Source: Gavia stellata (taxonomy: Eukaryota > Chordata > Aves > Gaviiformes > Gaviidae). Taken from it: a stretch of DNA of 64,000 bases. Each line of letters opens with the position of its first letter. Within the stretch, counting starts at the first letter, position 1. Under the pieces are notes generated by a model. The model was not told where the DNA came from and did not search any database. It was given only the letters and a program-made list of their open reading frames with translations. The position numbers and the translations under genes were made by a program. The DNA lies in NCBI RefSeq assembly GCF_030936135.1, contig NC_082594.1:102835020-102899019 (forward strand), read 5' to 3'. Of the stretch, positions 12,836 to 23,200 are shown piece after piece.

Positions 12836-13295
12836 CCAGAGAATCACTTGGGTTAAATGGCAGCTCGGAAGGTCTCAAGTCCAACCCCCTGCCCCAAGCC
12901 AGGTCATCTCTGGGATCAGACCAGCCTGCTCGGGATCCTGAAAACCCCCAAGGACAGAGCCTGCACAACCTCATTGGGCAACCTGCTCCACTGCCTGCCT
13001 GTCCTCACGGGGAAACTTTTTGCCATGTATTAACCCCAGCCTTCCCTTCTCCAGGCTGAGCAAGCCCAATTCCTTCACGCTTTTCTCACAGTCACGTGTG
13101 CCAGGCCCTGACCATCTTGGTGGCTCTCCACTGGACCACTCCAGTTGATCCATATACTTCTCGCACCGGGATGGACAAAACTGCATGCAGTACTCCAGAT
13201 GCAGTCTAGTCAGTGCCAGGACAAAGGGAATAATCCCCTCCCTCCATCTACTGTCTATGCCCCTGCCGACACAACCCACTTGATGTCAGGTTCAA
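12836..13295 (-). mobile_element. CR1 LINE 3' fragment, antisense
   Basis: Read on the minus strand, this is the end of a CR1 element. The + strand shows the reverse-complement landmarks 'gtccaaccccctgcc', 'gggcaacctgctcc', 'cttctccaggctgagcaagccc', 'ctgaccatcttggtggc' and 'gtactccagatgcagtct' in the right order. A minus-strand frame within it still encodes the CR1 ORF2 C-terminal signature HLEYC followed by LGLLSLEK. The element is 5'-truncated and diverged. It starts about 360 bases after the EPCIP stop, so it may lie within that gene's 3' UTR. Confidence 0.88.
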
Positions 13296-13928
13296 GGGGT
13301 GCGAGGTGGTTACAGATTACTCAAACTGGGAGTGCTGAGTTGTCCTTGCCCTCTGGTACTTGGTCAGAGCTGGGAACTCTCTGCTCAGGCAGGGTGACAC
13401 AGCCTCTTACGAAAGCAGGGACAGGCTACACAGGCAGCCTCCAACCTCAGCATACAACCAAAGGTGTGTTTGGGGAATGACCAGGAAGCTGTGTTCTCTG
13501 CCAAGCCACGGCACACATCATGGGAAAACACTGGGCAAGGGGCCACCTGACAAGAAGACACCACACTCACGAAGGTGTTTTTCCCAGGGAAACGCCTGTC
13601 TCTTGCACGTTGGGTGTGCCGACGCCTGCGATGTCCCCAAATGCAGGAAACTTGACTTCATCTTTTGTGATAACGGCAAGCTCTGCTCATGTTCTCCCCT
13701 ATGAGAAAGGAGAAAGACCCCATCCAACGACTCTCATCTGATAAGGGAGGCAAGGCTTCTGGAAGACGTGTAGCAAACAATTTTCAGATGTGTTGCAGGA
13801 GGAAGATTGCCATCCCCTAAAAAACATGTTGGGACTATTTATATAGCCCAAAGTCTGCTCGTTGCCCGTGTCTGCAGGATTCGTATTCTATGAGATATGA
13901 TTAAGGCTGGGATCCATCCATATAGTAC

Positions 13929-13934
13929 AATAAA
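13929..13934 (+). terminator. Candidate poly(A) signal AATAAA downstream of EPCIP
   Basis: This AATAAA lies about 1.45 kb after the EPCIP stop. If used, the EPCIP 3' UTR would include the antisense CR1 fragment. No experimental support is visible, and variant signals could act earlier. Confidence 0.3.
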
Positions 13935-14915
13935 GCTTTTGGAATAGCAAGTCCTAACAGTCTTGCATTGCCAGCAGAGGATTACATGAAATTGGGATAA
14001 AATATGTGTATTGAGGGGAACAGCTATCAAGATTCTGAGGAACCAATGAATTTGCTTCAACAACTTTAAAGAAAGACTTTTTCGCTAACTGTAATCAATG
14101 ATGCAGCAGTTTTGTTAGAAAGAAAAACTAATTTTTCAGAATACTTAAATACATGCACACCTTGCATTTCTGTGAGTTTTCCCATTGAAATCAACAATAC
14201 GGTAACTATTGAATTAATGAGGTCTATTTGCAGTTGCAAATTAACAGATTTAAGCACACGGGTATTTGAAGGCTGGGGATTGAACTCAATTTAACTCAAC
14301 CAGAGAACTATTAAATCAGCTGTTGTAAAGACTTTGTTTCCTTTGTCAGCACCTTGGCAACAAACCGTCAGCCTTCTCCCCAAATCACAAATATTTCTAG
14401 TGATACCTCTCACGATTGTGTCACAGGTTACAAAACGGTTAGGAGCTGGAGCTGGGCTGACAGAGATTGGCGGCGGGGGGAGGGTGTGTGTTCTGAGCAC
14501 ATTACATGCCTGGAATGTATTACAGATAGAGGCAAATAATTCTCATTGTCTGCCCAGGAATCCCATGCTCCAGTTGTCAGTGGAGGAGTACTAACCTTGC
14601 CTTCACAAACTGGCTAGTCACTAACCCTGCACAGGATAGTGTAAAAAAAAAAAACAAACCACCAAACCAGAGCTGGCACACATAAATATATTGATTTCTA
14701 AATGTTACCAACCCGTCCTTTAAAAGCTGGGAAAATCAAACTTAAATGATCTTCAGCAAATTCACTGAGGCACTGCTGCCCTCTAGTAAAAAATGTGCTG
14801 AATAACACAGTACTTCCACATTGCTGTGACAGCAGTGGTCGGCTGCTGTTGCTGTTCAAAATTCACACAGTGCAGCAGTAACTGAGAATGTATGTATTCT
14901 GGCCTTGTTGGGAAG

Positions 14916-14966
14916 AATCCATGGGATTAACGAATCCATGGGATTAATAAATCCATGGGCTTTATA
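14916..14966. repeat. Tandem repeat, 17-bp unit, three copies
   Basis: Units start at 14916, 14933 and 14950, each opening aatccatggg. The first two differ only in their last bases (attaacg versus attaata) and the third diverges after ccatggg. A small minisatellite-like array. Confidence 0.85.
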
Positions 14967-15525
14967 ACACTGCAAATTACAGTTTCAGTTACTTTTGCCA
15001 TGGTAGTGTTCTGAATAACAATGATGTAAAAGACCTTTTATTCCTGTGCCCAAGTAAGCACAGCAGAGATTTTCCTGCAATCAGGAAAAAATCCTCCTCT
15101 CAATTACATGCACAGCAGAAATCCACAGCACTAATATTGCAGTGATCTTTTCGATTCCCCCGTTCTTCTCCAGCAGATACCAAGAACCTGATTCTCCCAA
15201 CTTCAATTTTATATGGCTTTGCCGTATTTCTTCACAATTTCTTCAGAGCAATGCATATAAAACATATACCGCATACGTTGTGAGTTTTGTAAGTTCTGTT
15301 GGTGGAGGTTTCTTTTGACTGCATGCAAACTAAACACAGTGGTGCATTAAGCATCACTCTGCAGAAATAATCATGTGATTTTGTGAATCTGTTTTAAGTC
15401 CCAGTGTAAGATACTCACACTTAACCGCGCTCAACACCCTATAGCAATTCATATTTATATACACAATGGTTTCATTCTCCATGTATCAGGTTCAACCCGT
15501 ATGTATTTGCCAGTCTTTAAACTTG

Positions 15526-15562
15526 AAACTTTAAACTCAGAAACTTCAAACTCAGAAACTTC
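15526..15562. repeat. Tandem repeat, 15-bp unit, 2.5 copies
   Basis: The unit aaactttaaactcag at 15526-15540 is followed by aaacttcaaactcag at 15541-15555 and a half copy, aaacttc. Confidence 0.85.
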
Positions 15563-15766
15563 GGTGATTTTTTTGTATCAGAAAAAAATGAAGATAGGAG
15601 CTGTACATTTACAGTTTTCCTTCCTACTAGTAATTCTGGTGTGACTTTGGAAGGCCAATACAGACTGAGAACAGCACAAAAGTAACACGATGCTTTATAA
15701 GGGAGATCTTGCTGTGCAGCCACAGTGAGAGGCTGGAGGCCAGCCAGGCCCCTTGCATCTCGTCCT

Positions 15767-15818
15767 GGGCAGACTCCCAAAGTGGCTGGCAAAGACAGGC
15801 TGCAGGGGAGTCTGGCCC
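15767..15818. repeat. Inverted repeat (stem-loop) 5' of the PAXBP1 island
   Basis: The left arm gggcagactccc (15767-15778) is complementary to the right arm gggagtctggccc (15806-15818) with one bulged base and a loop of about 27 bases. The stem is about 12 bp. Function unknown. Confidence 0.6.
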
Positions 15819-16437
15819 TCCGGAGATGGCGGGAAGGCTGTAAAGAGGTCCCTCTAGTTCCCAACACTTGTACTTGGAGAGACTGTTTTTAAAAAGGCCA
15901 GCAAGCTTTTCCATCTGCCACCAAACTCAGAGTTTTTCTTTTAGTCGACACAGTGGCCACTGCAGCCGGCTAGGCTGGCTTCTGAGGATGCCCCCGGCCT
16001 AGGCAAAGCTGAACCCCGAAGGGGCCCGCACATGAAAGAAGCTACTATTTAGCAACAGCAAAGAAGACCACCACATTAATTCCAAGCCAGAAGCCAAGGT
16101 TTCCTCAGGGAGGGCAGGGGCTTTCCGGGAAAGGCCGTGCGGAGCCGGGAAGCGAGACCCAGCTGAGGCGAGCACCCCGGCCGCCGAGGAGGTTGCGAGT
16201 GCTGGGCTCTGTGCGGGTATTTGCACCCGCTCCGGACGCCCGCTGCCGCCGTCCCCAAGCCGGTTGCGGAAAACAAGCCCGCAGGGGCGGGGACGGGGAG
16301 GCCGAGGCTCGGCGCACCCCCTCACCCCGGGGGGGACACCAGCCACGACGCCCCCCCGCAATGGCGCACGTCCACAGGGACCAGGCGCGGCTCCTCCCCT
16401 CCCCCCCGCCCCGCTCCCCGCTCGCGCGCTGCGCGGC

Positions 16438-16445
16438 CACGTGAC
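16438..16445 (+). promoter_or_regulatory. E-box / USF-type site CACGTGAC
   Basis: A palindromic CACGTG core with the favoured AC 3' flank, inside the CpG island just upstream of the likely transcription start. Its motif matches USF/MAX-type factors; occupancy is inference. Confidence 0.5.
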
Positions 16446-16478
16446 GCGCGGCATTGCCTCGCGCTGCTTTCTCCACAC

Positions 16479-16489
16479 AAGATGGCGGC
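16479..16489 (+). promoter_or_regulatory. YY1-type motif AAGATGGCGGC
   Basis: An exact match to the extended YY1 consensus, which in CpG-island promoters typically lies just downstream of the transcription start and often supplies an upstream ATG. Here that ATG is out of frame with PAXBP1. Confidence 0.6.
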
Positions 16490-16788
16490 AGCGGCGGCCG
16501 CTGGGAAAGGGGGGGGGAGTGGCGGGAGGCGAGGCTGGGCCGCTCTAGCCCCTGCTCTCGACGTTCCCCGCTGCGCACGCTCTATCCTCCGTCCCCGCCG
16601 CTTCTCTATGGTCGGGCGGCGGCTCGCCGTTGGCATGCGGGCGGCAGGGGGCGGCGGGCGGCAGGGGGCGCTGTGGCCGCCGGCGCGGCGGCTATCATGC
16701 TCGGGGAGCCGCGCCTGGGCCGCGGCGCGGGGTGGCGGGAGCGGGTGGTGCCGGAGCGGCGCGGCGCGGGGGGTCGGTGCCCGGCGGT

Positions 16789-17242
16789 ATGTTCCGCAAG
16801 GCGCGGAGGGTGAACGTGCGGAAGCGGAACGACTCGGAGGAGGAGGACGAGGAGCGCGACGAGGAGCCGCCTCAGGAGCCGGCGCCGGCGGCCGGGGCGG
16901 GCGGGGAAGGGCTCGGCGAGGCCTCCATGGCGCTGGCTGCGGGCCCCGGGCTCCTGCCGCTGCCCGCCGGCTGTGTGCCCCTCGCCCTGCCCGGCAGCCC
17001 CGCGGCCTTCGCCTGCGCCGCGGGCTACGGCGCGGCTCTCGGCTTGGGGCTGGGCTTGGTGGGAGGCGACAGGGCAGGCCTGGGGGCTCTGCCGGCGCCC
17101 GCCCTCCTGCCCCCCCCGCCGCCGCCGCCGCAGCAGGGCAACGGGCTGCTGGGGGCCGGGCGCCCCAAGGAGAAGAAGCGGCCGCGGGAGAACAAAGAGG
17201 TGCCGCGGGCAAGCCTGCTCAGCTTCCAGGACGAGGAGGAGG
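16789..17242 (+). CDS. PAXBP1: PAXBP1 coding exon 1
   Basis: Encodes residues 1-151 plus one base, followed by donor gtgagg at 17243. It is very GC-rich and low in complexity (Glu, Ala/Gly/Leu, P7), then the conserved RPRENKEVPRASLLSFQDEEE region. ATG context has G at -3. No in-frame ATG lies just upstream, although the frame stays open to about 16630 through a near-cognate TTG. Intron 1 (17243-18946) holds the tail of the CpG island and otherwise nothing notable. Confidence 0.95.
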
Positions 17243-20200
17243 GTGAGGCAGGGGGCTGCCCGGCCGCGCGGCCTTTGGCTCGCTGCCTGCTGGGGCAGCA
17301 GGCTGACCAGCTCCGGGTCCCTTCGCCGGGCCGCCGCCCGTCGTCCGCGCACCCCCCGTCCCCCAAGAGAGTCGGGACCCTGGTTTTGTTTGTTTTTTAA
17401 GGCAGTCGGGTTGCCCCGTATGATACAGAGGTGATGGGGGGTCGAATAAAGAGGGGGAGAGCCCTGGGGGCGCGGCGCGGGGGGCCAGGGACGCACGGGC
17501 AGGGAGCGCCCCATCCGCAGCCGCCTTCGGCCCCGCTCCCTTCCCGGGCCCGACCCGGCTCCTGCGGGGCCGGCGTGTTCCCGGCACCGGGGTGATGTCC
17601 CGCGGGTTTAATTCCGGTTTAGCGGGGTAGATTGCTAACGTGTTGCTGTTGCCTGACTGTTGCACCCGTGTTGCGCTCACTGCAGCTGGGTCGCTGATGA
17701 GGGCCTGACCTGGGTTTGTGCGGTAGCAGGTACTAGGCCCAGCGCCTGTGCAGCCCCCCCGCCTCCCTCCAGAACCAGCAGTGCTGGTTGAGGGGCATCT
17801 TTCCTGCGGCTTTGTGTCGAGTTTGTTTTCATCTGATGTGGCTGGTGTTCACAGGTCACGTCAGGCTGCCTGTTGTCCTAGCAAACTCCATGTGAAGCCA
17901 CTGGTGTTTTGTTGCAGAGTTAGTTCATCGAGCCATCCACAAGGCTTATTAGATTAACCTTCACAAATAGTGGAAAAAGTGGTTGAGCAGTTTCTGGACC
18001 TCAGCTTTTAGAAAAATAGCGTAGTTGTGCTTGTACAGTGCTTCAGCTAATAATTCTGCTGGATTCCAGCAGGTGCAGCACTCATGAATTGGTCCATTCA
18101 CGCTCAGATAATCAGATTATGGATAATAGTTATTACGTATTAAAAATGATCAAAAAACACTCCTAAAACTCCAGAGTTTGTTGCGTCCCAGAAGCTCAGG
18201 GTGAATAAAATAAGGAGCTTATTTTTGTGGTGTCTTCTGTCAGCAGGAGAGTTAGTATGCATTTTGAATTTTCTTAGAAGGAATTCTCTTGTCATCACTG
18301 GAACTTGGATTCTGAGACTAGCGATTTGAAATCTTGACAGAAATACTGGAAACATGGAATTACAGTATAGACTTAGAAAAACCCCACTTGCAGATTTCCT
18401 ACATCAAACTGATTTTTTTTTTTTTTTCTGTGCCTTCGTTCTTTAACTTACTGCATACCTTTTGGTAGGTTGTAGTGCTGCAGGCATTTGAACTGGTAGT
18501 ACAACCAAAACCAGCCATTCCCTTACTTATTAGTTGTGTATGTGTGTGGCTGTGAAAAGACTTGACCCAAAATATTGGGCTTCATGTAATTTTCTTCCAA
18601 ATATGTGGTTACAGTGAAGGATCAGCTGCTTTTTGTTTTGGTTTTTTTTTTTTAAATTACTACAGCCAGATAAAAACAGGCTATGTGTGTACACTTTTGT
18701 GCAACTTCTGCCTTGCTTTTCTGTGACCGTGCTGTGAGCAGGATGAATACGCTTGAAAATGACCGCAAAAAGACAAGGTGGACATGAGTCCACATGAAAG
18801 GATATGGGACTGGGCAGATGTAAAGTCACATTAAATTATGTTGTTAGTGGCATTTATTAAGTTTTAGGTACAAAATTAAGAGATTTCATAGGTAAGTATA
18901 CTTCTTGGCAGGTCTAATACAATGTTTTCCAACTTCTCTTTTAAAGAAACTGAAGAAGTTTTTAAAGTGAAGAAATCAAGTTACAGCAAAAAGATTGTAA
19001 AACAATTGAAGAAAGAATACAAAGAAGATCTTGAAAAATCAAAAGTTAGAACAGAGGTCAATTCTCCAACAGATGGTAACTGCAAAACTAACAGTAACTT
19101 TTGTAATGGAGAAGATTAAGTATTGTAAATACAAATTACTTGTTTTCAAGATGGATTGTTAGTCTTTCTAGAGGATTTAGCATTTAGAGCTGAAGTAAAG
19201 CATGCATTAAAAGTGTTTGTTTGAACCTTACAAATGCTGTTCTGAAGCTGGTAGAGAGTTCTTTGACTCTCTCATGTGGAAATGAATGTAGAAGAATGAA
19301 ACTTCTCAGCTACATATACAGTTGTCAGTAGACCTCAGTAGTTTCTGTATTTCAGCTATGTTTGTCAGATGAGTTTCTTCCTATTGAATTAGGAAGGAAT
19401 GAAATTAATTTAGAACTATGTCTGGTGCTTATCTGCCAGGATGTGTCCTTGTAATGCATCTTCTCAAAAAGGAAGATTTTGGGGTCAGCAGAGTGGTGTT
19501 CTTTGTTATTAACTAAATTACTCAACAGCTGCCTCTTTCAGAACTTGGACCGTAGAGTAGACTTGATGATTAAGATGACAGGATGAAAAGTGTTGGAGCA
19601 GAAGGACCTTTTTAAAAATGTACAGTCCTCCAGAGCTTGGAATAGAGCCTGGGATTTCAGTTTCATTGTACTTCTGCTGTTGGTTTTTGGGAAGCTCATT
19701 GGTAAAGCGTAATGATTCCTTTTCCAATTAGGTTTTTGTGTAGAGTAATAACCTACAACACTATGAGCACAAGCGGAGAGGTTTATGATCTAAAGATTGC
19801 AATGGTATAGCTGAAGTATATGAGTTAAACATGGTCCCATGCAGAAAACTGCCTTTTTTTAAGTTAATTAAATTAGTCTTTTAAAAATCTTAATGTTCTG
19901 TTCAGGTGAACATCTGTAGAAACCTGGATCTTAATTCTTGCTTCTGTCACAAAGATCCTTAAAAAATTGCATTTTACACAGGGCTAGTGTGTTCTCCATT
20001 TTCTGTTCCTCTGTTTTGCAGTCTCCGTAGGTGGTTTGGTTATAGTATAGTGCAAAGACCTCATGGCTGCTACTCAAGTCAGTAGTTTGGATTCTCTAAA
20101 GTCTAAAAACTCAGATATGTGCGGCTTGGATTGGATAGCTGGATGTAACATGCATTTTTTACATAATATTTGTACCTCCTGCCTGTATCTGTATGTTACC

Positions 20201-23200
20201 CACCTAATGTAGGGTAATGTTGCACCCAGCCCAAGAGGAAAATGAAAGGGCTCTTTTGAAATGAGTCTGTTCTTGTGGAAAGATGTGGTGTAACACAGGC
20301 AATGCTTTCTAATTACGTATGTAATAGGCTGTGTGAAGGTTGCCCATATGATCTTAATTATTGCGTTCCCTTACTTTTTTAATACTTAGCAATATGTAGA
20401 ATGTTTAGTCGCTGTTGGGATGTCTGCTTTGTCAAATTTTATTTTGAGAGGATGTCAGTGACTTAATCACGATTAAGAAGGTGTATTTTACTAGGTCTCA
20501 AACAATAAAATCATCATCTATTTTATTTGTGTTTTTTTTTTTTTTTTACTTTTGGTTGTTAGACCTTAAAAAATACTTCTGAGTGATCTTTATAAAAAGA
20601 GTAAAACATGTGCTTTGTTGTCTTGCCAGTCGAACCACCACTAGAAAAGACAGGACAGATTAAAGATATAGGTCAAGAAGATGGGACTGCAAACAGTGAG
20701 CATGGTGAAGAAGAAATGGAAGTTGAAAGTGAGAAGGAAGAAGAAAAACCAAAATCTGGTGGGGCTTTTTCAAGTGCTCTGTCATCACTGAATGTTCTCC
20801 GCCCAGGTTGGTTAGTGTAATATGTCTGATACGTTAACAGATGCTTTAGTCAGTGTTTACAGCAGACTAATGTATTTGAGAGATTAGGAAATATTTTCCA
20901 GCAATATATCTAGCATCTGAGAATTCAGGAAGCTGCTGTTTTCAAAAGCTTTCAGTTTTACACGTTTTACTACAGAATGCTTCATCTTGATGTCAAAAGC
21001 AGGAATGCTCAAAGTGATGACAAACTGTAAGAAAATCTAGATTTGGAATAGGTGACGTAACATGAATTTTAACTGCTTTCAGCTGAAATTCTGTCTTTAG
21101 TTCAAATGTCTCAGTTACAGGTCTGCAAGGTATCGCCAATGTTTTCCTATCTGGTTTTGTCTAATGAGGTTCTAGTTAGGCCTTGAGGCCAAAGAAATCA
21201 GTCTGAGAAAGTATTTTTGAAACTAGTTTCCTAATTGTTAGCTAACTCTTGGAGGCCTGCTCCCCAAATAGAAGATGGATGTCCTGGGTCCGCAGACTTG
21301 GCCATATTTCAAGGGAAAAAGAATGTCCTAGTTGACTCCCAAATAATTTTTCCTTTTAGGGATAATTGCAAAGTGGTGCAGTAGGTACGTTACTGTATCT
21401 CTAAAGATATCACTGGCTTGAATAGAGTATCTCATGTCAAGCATAAAGAGAATCTGAAATTTAACCTTTTGTGCATGCCTAATCGAAGTAGTGGTTAAAA
21501 TTATTCATGTTTCAAAAAATTGATTTTGGAGGACCGTTCTTTTTATGACTTAGGTAAGTTGCATTAATTTTGTGCTAGGGATTTTAGATTTTTTTTTTTA
21601 ATTAGGTCTGCTTTTCTTGTTTCCCCTCAATTGTACAGTCTTCTCATATTTATTAGCTTTGGCTGGTTTGGTGTCCTCTTAGTCTCTGAGCTGTCATCAT
21701 CTGTTGAAATGGCCGATGTATTTTGTTCCCCCAAAATAAGAAGAGTTGGAAGCAATATTGGGACAGGAAGTGACACAGTCAAGAACCTAGTTTTCTTCCT
21801 CCTTTTGCAATAGTCAGCTCCTGTAATGGGCTTCCTCTTTAGGAATATTTCCCATAGGAACATCAGGCTCTTGCTCTTACGGCCTGTGAGCTGCTGGAAG
21901 CAGAGCCAGACTTCTGGGGGAAGATCCCAGCTTTGAGGGTTTCTGGTCAGAAAGTTTGCATGTGCAGCTTATAAGTTGCTTGCAAATGTTTCTGTGAGTA
22001 TGGATTTTTTTTCCTCACATTTTTTTTCTGTTTGCAAAGATGACTTGGTAGGGTGGCAGAGACGAGTAATAAGAAGTCATAATACCTATTTTGTTGCAGT
22101 GTTGTTTAACGGTGCAAACATCTATCTCTAGGAGAAATTCCAGATGCTGCTTTTATTCACGCTGCTAGGAAAAAGCGTCAAATGGCTCGTGAACTTGGAG
22201 ACTTTACCCCCGTTGACAGTGAACCAGGTAAAGGCCGCCTTGTTCGAGAAGATGAAAATGATGCCAGTGATGATGAAGATGATGACGAGAAGAGGAGGAT
22301 AGTTTTTACAGTGAAGGAAAAATCCCAAAGGCAAAAGATTGCTGAGGAAATAGGTAAAACTTTTTTAGAAGGACAGCTGATAAACATTCACACTGTTTTC
22401 ACTGCAAGTGCTCCTATTCAATATTTTAAACAACGCATTTTTCAAACAGGCATGAATCTGGAGCTGTATTCCATTTCTAAGGAAAAGTATTGCATAATGG
22501 AATCTGCATATAAAATTTTGAGCACAACCTGTGTTCCTGTGCTTAAAAGCATACAACTCTATTGAATCTGGAAACTTACACTAAGGATCAATTAGTATTG
22601 TTCCTGTACTTTGGTTTTTAGGAAGTATATAGTTATGAAAAGAAAAACATTAGTTCTTTGGTATAGCATTCTTCTTGCTGACAAGCAGGTAAAATAACGT
22701 TTTGGAAAAGGAGAATTAGTAAGATATATAGGATTTTAACATTAGAGCTTTTACCAGTAGTTAATGGCAGATTTACCCATTGGATTTTTTTAAGTGGAAC
22801 CTCTGTGAGAACAATTCACAGGCTAGCGTCCTTAATTCCTCATGAAGAGGAAAGGAGGATGCACTGAGATGTTCCCACCAAAGCATGGTGTCTCAGGTTT
22901 TTGAACTTGTGGCCCTTACTATGAATACATTGATTTCTCCTTTTTGTTACCTGTTTTATTTGTATTAAGGTATTGAGGGAAGCGATGATGAAGCACTGGT
23001 GGCAGGGGAGCAAGATGAAGAACTCAGTAGATGGGAGCAAGAACAGATACGAAAAGGAATCAACATACCTCAGGCATGTATTTAGTTGTGAACTCTTTGG
23101 TTTGTTTCTGCATGTATTGGCTAAATCCATTAGAAACTTGAGTAGTTTACAGAGGCCATTTCATCTGAGAAGTTCAGTGTGTAACTTCTGATACTCTTTA

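Larger units (their letters stand above)
13296..16119. other. Intergenic stretch between EPCIP and PAXBP1
   Basis: No gene is recognised. The region contains two short tandem repeats (14916-14966 and 15526-15562), an inverted repeat at 15767-15818, and then a rise in GC towards the PAXBP1 CpG island. Open frames of 60-116 codons on both strands show no recognisable domains. Confidence 0.6.
16120..16788 (+). promoter_or_regulatory. PAXBP1: PAXBP1 CpG-island promoter and 5' UTR
   Basis: GC and CpG rise abruptly from about 16120 and stay high through coding exon 1 to about 17590. There is no TATA box at a sensible place. An E-box (CACGTGAC, 16438) and a YY1-type motif (AAGATGGCGGC, 16479) sit about 300-350 bases upstream of the start codon, an arrangement typical of housekeeping CpG promoters. 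The transcription start is probably close to the YY1 motif. Human PAXBP1 has a divergent antisense RNA at this position; the sequence here neither shows nor excludes one. Confidence 0.75.

Noticed and set aside
16221-17246. 341-codon open frame overlapping PAXBP1 exon 1 in another frame
   Set aside because: It lies in the CpG island, where stop codons are rare, is low-complexity Arg/Ala/Gly, and overlaps the conserved PAXBP1 frame.
17443-17448. AATAAA in PAXBP1 intron 1 as a premature poly(A) site
   Set aside because: A lone hexamer in GC-rich DNA with no supporting U-rich downstream element; common by chance.
16322-17514. Two long antisense open frames (about 300 codons) across the PAXBP1 island
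   Set aside because: Same GC-rich artefact; compositionally biased Pro/Arg/Ala with no domain. A divergent noncoding RNA is possible but not shown.
20607-20820. PAXBP1 exon 3 read-through to a stop at 20818-20820 as a short isoform
   Set aside because: Only the open frame continues past the donor; a poly(A) signal is not evident nearby and the spliced form is fully supported by the downstream exons.
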